A stretch of 64,000 nucleotides of DNA, taken from assembly GCF_030936135.1 (NCBI RefSeq), contig NC_082597.1:44337095-44401094 (forward strand), given 5' to 3'. Of the stretch, positions 1-13,430 are shown piece by piece (the stretch's first letter is position 1; each line of letters begins with the position of its first letter). The notes under the pieces are model-generated. The model was given only the letters and a program-made list of their open reading frames with translations, searched no databases and was not told the origin of the DNA. Origin of the DNA: Gavia stellata. Taxonomy: Eukaryota; Chordata; Aves; Gaviiformes; Gaviidae. The translations under genes were made by a program, and so were the position numbers.

Positions 1-554
1 TGAGGAGGTGATGGAGGTGATGGAAGACTGGGGTCAAATCCTTTTTCCCCATTCATACTAAAGTATTGTTTTATGTTAAGGGTTCTTATCTTCTTTTCAA
101 GCTTCAAGAAGAAAATATGAAAAATAGCTTTTATTACCATTCTGTGATATTTGTAAGGATGGTGAAGGAATAGCTCATAAAAAGATATTTCTCAAGTTTT
201 AACATACCGTCTTTTTCATTACTGTAGCAGGTGGTCATTTTCATATAAATGAAACTTGTAAATAGCAACCCACCTTTTCACATGGATTCAATTACAGTGA
301 ATGCTTCCAAAAGCCAAATGCATGGAAAAAACCCCTTCCTTTTCATTCTCTCTCTAACCAAATAAAATGAATCTTTAAATCTTTTTTATATATATATATA
401 TACTGGTCATAGTCTAAATGCAATAATATATAAAATAATACTAAACTGCTTTATATTTTTTCAGGTCTTTTTTTCTTCTTTCCATTTTTCTTCCCCTTAG
501 TTGATACTAAGCTATATATATAATAATTAAAGCTAAAGTGAAATTTACTTTTTC

Positions 555-578
555 TGTTTGTATGTTTGTATGTTTGTA
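555..578 (+). repeat. Three tandem copies of octamer TGTTTGTA
   Basis: TGTTTGTA is repeated three times without mismatch. Each copy contains TGTTTGT, which fits the degenerate forkhead-box consensus TRTTTRY. It may simply be a short microsatellite. Confidence 0.9.
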
Positions 579-3500
579 AAATAGCTTTGGGTTTCTCACA
601 GACTCATATTGACCTGTGCTATGCTTTTCCCCTTTCCTCACTTAATATTCTCATAAAACTCACCCTCTTCTTTTGGGACAATCATTATTTCCCAAGCTGC
701 TGTCTTCTGGAAATCAAATTACAGTGCAATGCATGGCACCTCATAAACTTGCCAAGAGTTGGATTCATGTTACCTAATTTTAGATCTGTAAAACTTAGAC
801 ATCATATAAATACATTAAAAAATCAGATAAAATTGTATAAACTTTCCTCTGTAGGTGTCTCTTTCCAATCTGTTTTTTCTTCCTAGTCTGCTGTTAGCTC
901 AGACTTAGTATCTAAATTCAAGTGAGACAAATCCCACTCTTAAAGTCCTCAGTGCCCTAAGAGTTCAGGTTAAAATACTAATCTCTCTAAGGATTATTGA
1001 AGTTGCATGAAAAAGAGGCAACACACAGTACTGGTTACTAATGATGTCACTATCATGTGTTTGAAGTGTATTGCAAAAGTTCATAGTATTTTATGGGGTC
1101 CATAAAAGTTTAAATATAATATTTCCAAGTAAAATGAAATGCATCTTGGAAAAGCATTGTAAGGTGCCTGAGCAACATTTTAAATAACAATTCTTAAGCA
1201 CAGCTTAGGGAATGAGACGTACACCTTATCTTAGAAGTACAGCTTTTAACCTGCACACCACTAACACCAACAATGAGAATAAATACTGCTTCTGGTGGGT
1301 TTCCCTAGCTGAAGGGCATTTAAAGAAATTATTCCCCCAGATGAATTTCCAAAGACATTATTGATCTAGGCAAGTGGAAGCAGTGTCTTGGCGCAGTGCT
1401 ATAGCTGCTATCTTCAACTCATTAGGTTCTGCTGTAGAAAAACAGACAAAATAACATGAAGAGTTTGCACAAAATTGGTCAATTTAGCTGGGGGTCCTTA
1501 CCACTCCTTAAATTTGTCTTTGTGAGCAGGAACCTGCTGGCAGACAAAGGCGGCAATTTAAATCCTTGGCATTTCTGGCCCTTTTAATCACGACTGATGC
1601 AGACTTCCTCCATAAATGTCTGTTCTGTTGTATTTATCATGGTGAAGAAGGATTCTAAAGTAGTATGAATCTGTTGTACTTTGGCAGAGGTGATTCCCAA
1701 AATGACCAATATATGCAGTAATTAGATTTAAGTTTCCCTGTCAAAAGCATTGTGATTTAAATTGCTATGCTAAAAACTACTGAATTCTATCCTAAGCACA
1801 CTTGCAAGGGTACAAATGTTGGCATGCATAAAAGAAGAGTTCATGATGGCTTAGTGATTACTTTGACATACAGTTTGTATCTTTTTTAAATTACTGTTAC
1901 TAAGCTCAACTGCTGATGGAAAATATGTATGCATTAATTAGTACAAGGACAGATAAGCATATTGAATCAGGCACATTATTTTTTGCATATAAATTATGAT
2001 ATTATGGAAGAAAGGTTGTTGAGCTGGACATAAAAGCGCTAATAGTGATTTGTAAAACATTTTTTGTAATGGAAAGATACTGAACTTGATGATAAAAGGG
2101 AGTCTCAGAAGAAGGCATTTAGCTTTAAATAACTAAAGAACTTTTCTCTTTCCTTACCCTATACCATCCTTATCCTATAGCACTCCCCTTTTTTGCAGCT
2201 ACTCTCTTTGTACTATTATAAGCACAAGGGATTGCATCTGAGTCCTCCACACTGGCTCTACATAAAGATTCTGCAGTTTCATTCCAGATATTTTTGGGGT
2301 ACAGATTTCTTGTCTTCAGAGGCATGAATGAGCTTGTTTCAGTGCCTGTGATAGGGAGGGTCAATATTATTCTATTTTGCAGTTTCTCACTACAAACAGA
2401 ACATGTAAATCTATTGTGCTTTCCAGTTAAATAACTCATAAACTGGTACTTGAACTACAGAGATAACTAAGATTACTATTCTTACATGAAGATTTACTGA
2501 AAACTAAGCCATAGGCAGTTTTTAATATTATGTTAACACCATTTCACATAATTCTTAACTAACATCTTTCAAACCTTTCTGTAGAAATGTAAAACAACAT
2601 TGACTTGTCACTAAAGAACGGTATCAGTGATTTATATTGTGTTTTATGTGTGGACATGGTTATATTAAAACTAATAGCCAAAAATGTCTATTTGTATTAT
2701 TTATAATTACATACAATTTTCAATTCAAACCACTTCTAGAGCATTTTACAAGTAGCATGTCATGATTTACTTTATGGAAATTATGCCTGCGTAGGAATTG
2801 CTGATTCGTGCTCTCTATACTTATCATGTGCTACTTAAATAAAGACGACTTTTCTGAGTTCTTAAAGCTAAGCACAAAGAAGCTACCCAAATGAGAAACC
2901 TCCTTTGAAATAATGGTGAGAACCCAAAGCATCCACTAATCTCAAAGAGACCTGCATGTGTGCAGCACCTCTGAATATTACGTTGTTTACTTAAGTCCTT
3001 GTTCTTTGGTACTCAATTTGAAATTTACACTGTTTTTAAGATACCAGTTTACGCCTGTGTTTCATAACCACGTCGCCTTAGTAAACATCATGAAATGACA
3101 AACTGGTGAATCAGTTCAGCTGAGACGTGAAACACTACAGTCTATAAATTCCACATCTGAGGATCACCTCCATATTTCTGCCTGACAGGAGGATTATATT
3201 AAAGAGAAATATTAATTCCCCAGAAAAGCAAGATTACAGATTAGCTATTTTATATTTTCTGATTCTTTGTTATTTTAAAATCAATTTTAATATGCAAAAT
3301 AAAATAATTGAAATACGTATTTGTTTTAAAATAATCTGAATAATCAGCATTGATAATTGCCGTTAAGTTTTCAGAAATTATAACATATTCGGGTATTTTT
3401 TGTTTTCTTTCTGATTTATCATGCCTATTTTCATTTCCTATTGCCTGTGGTTTTTCAAAAACTGTAAATAATTTAGAGATGTCCTAGATTTAGAAAATGA

Positions 3501-4399
3501 TGTTTTAAAAATCTATGATTTAAAGTGTGCCTGGAAAAGGCACTTTATTATACACAAAAATTGTTTTCTTGCTTTCATGTTAAAAGATGATTCGGGCAAT
3601 GTTAGACCATTCGTCTGACCTCAGTAATACACAAGGATTTAGAAGATATTTTAACAAAACAGTAATTAGGGGCGTGGAGGTAATGGAAGCCCACATGGAA
3701 TTACCAAATATAGAGCATGCCAGACTAAATGGACCGTATTCTTTGATGAAACAGCTGTTTTTTCTTGAGAAAGGAGGCTCAGTAAATTTTGTCTATATAG
3801 AGTTTCTATCATTTGATATGGAAGCACATTTAAAAAAAGGTCTTAGTTATGCTGTATATGTGTACAAAAGTTGTAAAGTGATTAACAAACTCTCAGAAGG
3901 GGTAAACATGATGATGGGCTGTATTTGAAGTTATTGGATAGGAAGGAGGTTATTGGCACGATTCTTAAAGGAACATTGGCCTTGAATCAGTATTATTCTT
4001 TTAAAAACGGGCCCCAGAAACTCAGAAAACTTAAGAAATTTGCTTCTGATTGGAAACTTTTGGCAGCTTGTAGAAGTAATGGTATCTCTAGGAAAAAGGG
4101 TTGAGATCAAGGAGAGGATCATTAGAAATAGATAATGTGTATAAGTACAAAATGAAAGGTAACCAGTGATAAAAAATTTCTACCCTGTCTGGGTTCTCAT
4201 CCCTTGAAAAGAACAAAGAAGGAAAAAAATATCAGTTCATGCATGACTAGAGATACCACCAGGGAAAACTTAAAGATTTCTAGGAGTTACTGGGCAAGAC
4301 ATTCAAGAAAAATGGAGATGTGTTAATTTAGAAAGACACAGGTGAAATTTGACTTGGAATGCTATATACTTTTCTTGCCATCACTCTTCCAGGGAGATA

Positions 4400-4475
4400 A
4401 ATCCATATTAGAGCAGACGAAGAGAAGGGTTATTAAAATGATTGGGGGAAGAGGGAAACTCATTGCTTAAGCAAA
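4400..4475 (+). repeat. Possible eroded CR1/L2-like LINE fragment
   Basis: The segment holding GAAGAGAAGGG, then AAAATGATTGGGGG, then AGGGAAAC resembles the part of old amniote CR1/L2-like elements just before the ORF2 C-terminal coding region. The match is short and mutated, the borders are uncertain and no reading frame survives. The resemblance could be chance. Confidence 0.3.
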
Positions 4476-7179
4476 ATCAGTTAATGAACAGATGTCAGTC
4501 ACAGTTGTCTTACTAGTCGAGGGTTGTACAGGGACCCTGGAGGTCAGCACAGGCTAGAAAATGAATTCCAGTAGATCTCAAATGGAAAACATAACTTTCA
4601 TGTAGCGTTTGAATCCCTGTGTTATGTTTTCTAATTTCCTTAGTATTCCATATAAGAAAGTATATGATGCCAGCTTTGACAATTTCTTAATCGTAGCTTT
4701 GTACCAATTTTTCATAAACTGTACATTAAACCTTGTGCGTGTGTGTGTCATTAAGGAGTATCTTCATGGTCTGTCATTTTAGTAGCTCGCAACAATGAAC
4801 AGATATGTTCACACTGTAACGCACCAAGATATTCAGCATCTACTAAAACTTACTTAGGAAGTCAGTCCTTTAGTGACCCATCAAGTTTACATGAGTTCTC
4901 TGTGATAGATCATTTCTGTGACAGAACTGAATCCGAAGTTCAAGGCTAGCGTTTTCAGTGCTGTATGATTTGTTTTCTGATTGCATTTAAGCAACTTCAT
5001 TTGTGAAAAGAAAGCAGTAGAAAAGCCCTGGGAATTCAGTCTTATCCTTTCTAAGTGTTGTATTGCCTAACAGTATTATTTCAGTATTTTTCTAAGGGGC
5101 TAGTCAGTACAGCACTTAGCTAAGTGATAAAGGGAAAAGCTGCATTATGACTTGTTGGAAAAATATTCTCTCTACTAACTAATTGCATTTCAGAATAACA
5201 TTAGGCTACTCTTATATTTGGGGCCAGATTTTGGAGTAAGACGTCCAGTTATTTATTTATTTAGATATTTACATTGAGCTGGGCCTCCTACATATTATTT
5301 GTTGTTCAAGATTGCTCTAGGACTACAGACTCTGTATGAATCACATTACGAAGCTTTGGAAATGCCAAATATGAGTCAGTATTTGTGGTGTTTATCTGTA
5401 CAACTCAAGCCAAGTCTTCTTCCAGAATGGCAAGTACTTCTGAAAAAAGATTGAAATTCAGCTGGCATAAAAGGTTATATCAGACTGAACTGCTTAGGCC
5501 TGCCCTTGCTGAGGAGATGCAGCTGGATGAAGGACAAGGAAACCCAGAAACATAAATAATTTCACATAGATACTTGACCTTATTGCCTTGCTTCTCTGTA
5601 GGAAAGGGCCTGCACTTTCTAAAATGCTTGCCTTCGTCTGGTAATTTGAGTTTGTTTCACAAATCTTAGAAAGTGGTATTAGCTGGGGAGCTTTCCCAAT
5701 GTTAAGTGTGTAGAGCTAGGTCTACAAAGTCATATATAATAGCCTAGTAATGTTAATGTGCACATCATGTGAAATATTCTGGGTATTCAGACATGGCACT
5801 AAATTTTCAACAGATGTGTAAGTCTTTGAAAATTACAAATTTGGAAATGACTGTCAATTAAAAAAAATGTTTCATCTATTATGATGACTGTGAATTCATG
5901 TCTGAAGAGTTGCTGGGGGGCTTTTTTCCATTTTGGAAAGACTTAGAATACTTGTTTTATCTAATCATCTCTTCTCTTGTCCTAATGTGTGTGGAGGTTT
6001 TATTATCATTGCATTGTTCAGGGAATGAAGTATATATGGATGATCATCTGTCTTTATCTAGACATGTATTGGTATCTGAGATGGCTTGATATTTTCCTGC
6101 TTGCCTTGAAATTTCATTCCTTCTAATTTTCCTTCTAAAATATCAAATACAAGTTTCAACCTTGAAAAATATTTCTAGAACGATCACTGTTGTGAGTCTT
6201 TCTAAAGTCTCTTAACTTCCCTTCAGAACTGGGTCTCTTCATTTGTTCTTTCTGTGTTGTGAGTTCTTGGGCAAAGTTATTTTATTGAGCTTTTAGTATC
6301 ATTGAATTTAAGAACAGCAGCTCAGGCTTTCTGCCAAGTCAGTGTTTTGGGACTGAAATTGTCATTGTTTTTCTTTGTTATTGAAAAAAATATGATGTTC
6401 AAACTTGAAGCCAAAGTCCTTTTTTATAGAATAAATAATTATCCTGACATAATTTGCCATTTGTACATGTGGCATAAATTTTGTGAGAAGAGAGCAAGAT
6501 GGGTTACAGTCCTAAAGAATCCTGCTTCTGTTATCTCGGTTTATTTCAGCAATAATTTCTCCTGGTCTTTAACCGAGAATTCCTCGTGGGGAACAAGGGT
6601 TGTATGTTGTGAACTCGCTAGTCTGATGCCATATTTAGGCTGGCAAGAAGCCTCATGCTTCCAGTGTTGCATGTTTTAATGGCCGGAAGCAAAATCTTTT
6701 ACCCTTGATGAAATGGTATCCTGGGTTTCTGTGTATATAAGGACTTTTTATCCTCATTTTTCTCCATTTCATGTTACTATCTGGAGGACTGACTATGGAA
6801 AAAGCCACATCACACCCTTGAGTTCTAGCTAGATGGCTGTGTATTAAAGTCTCATTTAAACTTTAAACTCAGTTTACCTCCAAGTTATGGAGATGTTGTG
6901 CTACACTGATACTCATTACAGAAAACTGAAACATCAAAGATGCAGAAATGTGAAGCAGAGGAAATGTGCTTGCTAGGAAAGTGCATCAGGCAGCATTTTA
7001 AGATTTGTCTGTTTCACTGTGCTGCTGATTTTGCTTATTTGTTTTTTATGCTCTGACTTTATCTTTCAGTATAACATTTTTGGTTTACATTGGCACTTAG
7101 CTATGGATTGCAGCGTATTTGCAATATTTTGATGTAAAGATACTGGCATGGGAAATTTGGGAATAAGCTTTTCCATAAT

Positions 7180-7265
7180 ACTGTGTACGAGCCTGATAAA
7201 GTCCTTTAATTTTTCTGTGCTTCAGTTACCTACATACAAACCTGAGATAGTATTTCCCTGCTGCC
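7180..7265 (+). repeat. MIR-like ancient SINE relic
   Basis: The run AAGTCCTTTAATTTTTCTGT, then GCTTCAGTTACCTACAT and a later GAGATAGTA follows the order of the conserved MIR/core-SINE block (sodium-channel-like 'cacttaacctctct...cctcagttt' arrangement). MIR-class relics are present but rare in birds. Divergence is high; the call rests on motif order. Confidence 0.45.
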
Positions 7266-9506
7266 AGCTATACTATTCTTCCACTCCCCCTACAGAAAAA
7301 GCATACTCCGAATAGTTAGGAAAGGGAACTCCAAACATTTATATTTATAGGGTTGAAAGAGGGTAATCCCGCTAATCCAGAGTTTTAAGAAAAGGGAACA
7401 TGTGTTACTTGTTTATAACTGATTTGTTGCAGTTATGTGCAATGCCAGTTTGAAAAAAACTCTAGCTTAGTTTGCCTTGGCATTTGGGCGGATATATCAC
7501 AGTATGAAATAATGAGGGCAAATTTAGATGAGTCTCTGGACTAGAGCATAGCTGGGCAAAAGGTACTGACGCAGTCACGTCTTGATTTGCCTGAGCGTGT
7601 AACCATTGGACTAGATAAGGATTCTCCTGTCATATATATATCAATAATAAGAGTTGGCAAGTAAGATAAAAGAATATAGCTGTACTTTTAACAGAAAACT
7701 ATTTTTGCCATAAAATGGAAAACATATAGTATGCATATTCAATGTGGGTTAAAAATATACGTTCCTTAGAAAAGTCATTACATCTATTGTTGAAAGTTTG
7801 CTCTAGTTCTGATATACAACCAAAATAAACACCTGAAGTTTCAAGAGGAAACACTAACTGCAAATGAGAAATACCTATTATGAGTTGTTGCCTTGAAAAT
7901 ACAAGTGAGAAAAATCAAGGAGGCCATGTAAGAAAATTAAGTATCAAATAGGGAAGTCAAGAAATGTGTTTGAAAATACTGTTTTCGGTGTGTCCTATAA
8001 CACAGTAAAAGCCACTTATATCATATACCCCTTTCCCCATACCCATGCCCTCCAAAAAACTAACCCCTTCCCACAGGACACAACCATCTTTTCAGTTCTA
8101 CGACTAGCACCTGCGGATTGAAAACAATCAGCAGGAATGTGTGCACTGGTTTGAGAGGACTGAAGAAGAAACAGAGCTTTCCGCACCACAAAGTAGCCCC
8201 AGCCCCAGCTGGGTGCATGGGGCATATGCAGGGGAGTGGGAAACCCATTGACACGTCTTTCAGCCTCTCGCACCTCCCTGTTGCATACTCTAATCACTGG
8301 CTGTGGGAGCAGGGAGCAGAAGTATTTCAAACTTTGCCAAAAAGGGCTTTGAAGTTTGTCAAATTTATCTCAGTATGGAAGGGGAAAAAAAATCTGCTTG
8401 AATTATTTTTACATGAGGAGAGAATTGCTTCCTGCTCAGCACTAGGCAATTTTAGACTGTGGGTCTCAAACATGTACAAACACACTTTCATGGTGCTTAA
8501 CTGCAGGGTTTGGGTTGGAACCACTTCAGAGGAATATTTGAACATTCCCATTGGATATTTGAATAATACAAGATTAAGATTTTGTCTATGGTATATATAT
8601 GTGTGTGTATTTTTACAACCTAAGTTTTATCATAAAGATAACTGAAAAACATCCTTTTTTAAGAACTGCTAGATGTAAAAAATCTGGAAAATAGATTCAT
8701 GCTCATCAATTTAACATCTAGCTCTGACATCTATTGTATCCTTCTCTTCATTAATAGAAGTAGCTGGGAGGAGTCAGGTAGAGCAGAAAGGTCAGAAGAG
8801 GGTTAGAGCTGTGTTAGCTGTCTTTCCCCTCATGGCTTGGAACAATTCTGCTGTCCTCGCTGCCTCAGTGCCAACCCCTGTAATCCTGAGCAATACCTAC
8901 AGCAGAAGGATTTGCTGTCTGAACACAAACGCCTGTGCTAACCTACCTACTTACACCGTTATCTGAAGATGCGTACCTGCTGCTGGATCTGTTCCTTATT
9001 GTCTAATTATATTGTCCGGTGAAACAACTAAAATAAGGCAAGAGTAATTAACAAAAGACAACAAAATCTTCTTTTTTTTTCTCAGCCTGCTGGGAACATA
9101 CACACAGCCACAGGCTGTAGCTGACCCACTTCTTGATAAATCACACAGCAAAAATGACACTGAGGCAGCTAATGCCATCTACTGACTAAAATAACACTAC
9201 CACCAGGCTAGTCAGCCTCAAAAGAAACTTGCAGGACTGGTAGCGTTAAAAATAATCAGAACATTATGTACATCTCTTTGATTAAATACAAGCTGAGCTT
9301 GAGAAGTTAAACCAGACGCTTCAGAAATTGGAATTCATTTGTCTTAAGCTTGTTCTGCAGCAAGAAAGCTAAAATAATCTGTTGTTAGAAAAGCCTTTCA
9401 ATAACCTGATTTTCAAAACTGCTGAGTACCTTCTCTCCCATTGTCTTCAGTGAGATTTCTGTCTTAGAATCTCTGAAAATCCATGCTTATACTGGTTTGC
9501 TAAAAT

Positions 9507-9580
9507 CATAGAATTATAGAATCGTTTAGGTTGGAAGAGACCTTTAAGATCATCAAGTCCAACCATTAACCAGCTGTTAA
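9507..9580 (-). repeat. CR1 LINE, short 3' end fragment
   Basis: Read on the minus strand, this ends in two octamer units (ATTCTATA then ATTCTATG) preceded by GGTCTCTTCCAACCTAAACG and GGTTGGACTTGATGATCTT. That is the 3' untranslated end of a chicken-type CR1 retrotransposon. Only about 75 bp remain, an extreme 5' truncation typical of CR1. Bases 9507-9522 are the octamer tail. Confidence 0.92.
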
Positions 9581-10101
9581 CTCCATTCACTGGAACTCAT
9601 TCAAAACAAAAAAAGAATTTGCTCTTTCTCATCCTCTTTCATTGTTGCAATGAGTTATACCCAAGTGTGTTATAAAGCTGATTGTTTTCACTTCAGAGGT
9701 GAGACCAGGCTTTTTACTTTTGATACCTCAATATGAAGACATAATCAGTGTTAGGTATATCTCTGCTTTATGATACCTGCAAATAACCACTTCATTTAAA
9801 ATATCTTTTCCTGTGTTTATATTAACAAATATATTACTTTAATGCACTATGCAGAGAAAATTTGCACTTGAAATAAGAGCCACATTTCCTGCTAAAAATC
9901 ATTGACTGAGCAAGGTGGATTACATATAAGATATCAGCATCCTCCAGGTTAATAACAGAGAACATTCTCTCTAATAATGAATAATCACCTCGACACAGTA
10001 AAGCAAATCAGTGTGCTCAGCTCTTTTCTTAGACAATTAAATTATGTATCAAAGTCTCATTAAAGCAGATGAGGTACTTCAGTATGTTTTTAAGTGGGGT
10101 G

Positions 10102-10146
10102 GTGTCACTTTTACTCGTGTCACTTTAAGTGGTGTCACTTTTCCAT
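10102..10146 (+). repeat. Three-copy 15-bp minisatellite (GTGTCACTTT core)
   Basis: GTGTCACTTT occurs at 10102, 10117 and 10132, exactly 15 bp apart. The five spacer bases differ between units (TACTC, AAGTG, TCCAT). The core is conserved while the spacers have drifted or were never identical. Confidence 0.9.
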
Positions 10147-12529
10147 GTGCTGAAATATTAACACTTCTGGGGCGAAATCCTTCTGGTTGTGTGGAGCTTG
10201 GTAACTTCATAGAAAGAGAGAATGCCTCTAGTCAAAGTGTATCTGTGATAGCCGCCTTTCACCCAACAAAATTGTGACTGGATTAAAGCACTGGATCACT
10301 CTTTATTTAGCATTCTCTGGCCTTTTTTGTACACCAAATATCCAAAGCTGGCTTCTGGGACAGCAACAACTTTGCAGCCACTTTGTACATTCCCTCCTTT
10401 TCCACAATGGACCTGCATCGTTCATGGCCTCTGGACCACTGCTTCACTCTGTAGCTCTAATACAGAGGCAGTTTAAAATTTTATGGAACTTTCCACTATT
10501 TATCCACTTTTCCACTTTTTCAGGTGAAAAGGACCTTTGGTCATTTTGAGGCAACAAGGTCTTTAGCTAAAAAGGACTGTGATGGAGGTGTCGTAATGTA
10601 ATAGGACATGGATTAGTATACAGGATCCAATATTTATAGTTGATGTTGTTCAGGGCATCTTCTATAGATAGTATAGTTCAAAGAATAGATGCAATTAATA
10701 GAATTCATTTACAATTTCAGCTTTCACCTAATTTTAGCTTTCTGTTCCAGAATAATTTTTATTCCACTATATTAAATCTGTATGACATTCTACCAAGTTG
10801 TCTTCACTGCTGATTTAGGTAGCATTTGCCATGCTACATACTACATTATATCAGAATAAAACTTAGTTTGACCAAAATCCCTCCATAGCCTAATTAATTA
10901 CTCTTATAATTTTTTTCTACCTAGTATCTATCATAAATAATCCAAGTTTGAGGTCATTATACTATATTTAACTTTTTAAAAGATTTCTTACTCTACTTCC
11001 TTGTGATTTTTTTCCCTTAAGTCTGTTGGTTAGTGGATATTTAAAGGCTCATAGAATCTCCATAAAAGTCTCGATTTCATTACAGATTTTTTGATTCAGT
11101 TTATTTATGACAGCTAATTACCTTTAAAATGTACAATACTTGTTGTGGACAGTATATCTCAGCAGTAAGCATGTTGAATAGCAGAATAATAGCAGTCAGT
11201 TCCACTTTTAATAGCTTTCAATCCATCTCCATCTAAGGGAGATATGTTTTATTTTCAGAATGGACTGTAGTGGTTCACAGGTATTTACAAAATAGCAACT
11301 CAGATAATCTTGAATTGGGTTTCATTTTGTATGATCAGTCAGCTTCTGTTGATCTTGGATTAAGATCTCCAGGGCCTGTGAATAAGTAAGGTTTACCTAA
11401 GGCTGGCTATGAGAATTATAATGCTATTACAATTTGCCTGGAGTATCCTATTAAAATGACAAATAACAATTTTTCTGTTGAATTTTTAAATTATTCAAAT
11501 GACCATGTAATTTATTATTAGATGCTATCTGTAGTGGTTCTTAAACTCTGTATTTATAGTCTTTAGGAGGGCATTTCTTGTTTGCAGTTATATTTCATGG
11601 ACTCAAAGAACAATTTCTGTAGAATTTACTGCTCATTTCATTCCTTCTATGTTTGATTGAACCTTTTCTTTTAGAGATTGAGGATGCCTTTATTTTGAAG
11701 CCTGACAAAGAAATATATCTATCTACATATATAAATCATAATTATATATACTTTTACCAATACTGTGCCATATGGGAGTTTTCCTAAGCCGAAAGCATTT
11801 TTTGAGACAAATATATGATATTTTTGTTGCTTTTGTGTGAAGTTAAGAAGTTGTCTAGTGTTTGTTATAGTTAACTTCACATTTTGGGTTTCCGTCACAG
11901 ATGAGATTTGTTCCACCTTGTTTTAGTAGTTGAAGGCAATAGTATGGGCATAGGGAGAGAGGTTTTTTGTTGAACTGCTTATATTATTGTTTTCTTTGTT
12001 TTAGAAAATAATTTAGATTCTCTAGTCAAGTTATTTATATTCAGAACACTTTCTGGTACTCACAGAGGACATGCAGGAGAAAATACTGAAGGTCTCATGG
12101 CAGCAATATATGCAACAGACAACTCGTTGTTTGCTGTATCTAGGAATTTTTAAACAGCTCCATTACAAACTGTGCACCATGTACAAGCACGGGTATTTTA
12201 TTAGCTGTTATAAACTGGGGTACTGGTTTCAGAAAAAAACTGCTTAACATTATGTGATAATATCTGACCGTGAAGGATGAAGATTATGCAAGGAGCCTTC
12301 ATAAAGAAGTTGTATTTATAAATAGAATATGAAAGCCCATTTTAAATTGCTTCATAAAATTTGACGGCTTTAAACAAACCTTTGTGCCGAACAAGCCAGT
12401 CTTCTTGTTTTCTAGGGGCATGGATTAGAGCAGGATTACTCAGTGTGTAGGAGACATAGACCAGAAGTGGGTCACAAGGATCATACCAGCTAATGGGCAG
12501 AATTCAGCAAAAATCCCCCAGTCTCTGTG

Positions 12530-13430
12530 AGAGAGCAGAAGCCTTGAATGGGGGCGGAAAACATACACATCCCTCACAGCTGTCCTGCTCTCGCTGCTTC
12601 TACTGCTTCTCCTGCCGCAAGCCAGCACCTGTGTAGTGCTTTCTGTACCTAAATTGCTTGCATGTGGGGCCCGTTTCTGCCAGTTTTCACCCATGCTGAG
12701 ATGATTACCAAAAACTGCCTCCTGCAGTCACTTCAGGTTACCACGCAAACTGGGGAGACAGTGAGAGGATGGGTTTTGTTTAGACACCATGAGCCGACCA
12801 TGGCAGAGCGAGGTGAAAACCCGGGAGACCACTGTGGGCTTGAGCGCCTTACCCTCAGTGTCACCGCGTGGTGCTACTGAATCCTGTTCTTGCTGGCTGC
12901 CTGCTGCGATTTCTTTTGTGATCTGTGGAAGGAAACAAAAGAGTGTCATCCTTGCTTGTCGTTCTAATATTGCTCCCTAAGAACCAGGTGTTAGTGCTGG
13001 AACTGAAATTCCTTGAAGTCAGTCCACTGCTGGGGTGGCTGTGACCACCTCATTCCTAAGTCTATATAGCTGCATGCAAGAAAAAGGAGTCAGAGGGAGA
13101 CAAGGCTCCTTACCCAGGCTTGTGGAAGACTTCACCCTGCCTAATAGTCTGTCTGTCAATGGAAGTGGAAAGGTGCTCCATCTCAGGAAGATTCAAAGGA
13201 GCTGCTGGAGGAATACGTTGCTGTCCTTTGAATGCCTCATGTAGACACCTTGTACAGACAGCAAGGAGCATGCCTTCTCCTCGCCTCTCCCTCCTCCCTG
13301 GCCCTGTTTCTTTTCCAAGAGGAAATCTGACTCCCGGCACCCCAGGGAGGGGAAAGGTGCTCACTGAGAGGCCACCAGGAAAGGTGCTCACTGAGAGGCC
13401 ATGCTGCAGTGTGCACAGTGACTTCACACA
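12530..13430. other. GC- and CpG-richer island in AT-rich DNA
   Basis: The composition changes from AT-rich flanks to roughly balanced or GC-rich DNA with a visible cluster of CpG dinucleotides between about 12540 and 12960, for example around the CCGACC, GAGCGAGG, CCCGGG and ACCGCG words. Overlapping open frames on both strands have no recognised domains. It could be a weak CpG island near an unannotated 5' exon or promoter, or an old insertion of different composition. No TATA box, initiator or splice pattern was convincing. Confidence 0.4.
13351..13401 (+). repeat. 27-bp direct tandem duplication
   Basis: The unit starting GGAAAGGTGCTCACTGAGAG and ending GCCACCA is repeated immediately; the second copy matches for about 24 bases. 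The copies are identical over the shared part, so the duplication looks recent. It lies in the GC-richer island. Confidence 0.92.

Larger units (their letters stand above)
1..9506. other. Non-coding DNA upstream of SYT1 coding exon, part 1
   Basis: No gene is recognisable here. Open frames of 60-175 codons on both strands show no family signature and read like chance frames; the longest, at 8118-8645 (+), overlaps several others on the opposite strand. The DNA is AT-rich with short TA runs (about 390-405), a triple octamer at 555-578, a weak CR1-like relic near 4400 and a MIR-like relic near 7180. About 1480-1640 has the texture of a conserved non-coding element, but that cannot be tested from one sequence. 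The interval is most likely SYT1 5' intron or intergenic sequence. Confidence 0.6.

Noticed and set aside
3587..3928. 113-codon plus-strand frame starting MIRAMLDHSS
   Set aside because: No family recognised, no splice sites suited to an exon, and a length reachable by chance over 64 kb. A protein search would settle it.
8118..8645. Longest open frame in the window (175 codons, plus strand)
   Set aside because: No recognisable domain, several overlapping frames on the other strand, no splice or promoter context, and an ending that reads through a TA/TG simple-sequence stretch.
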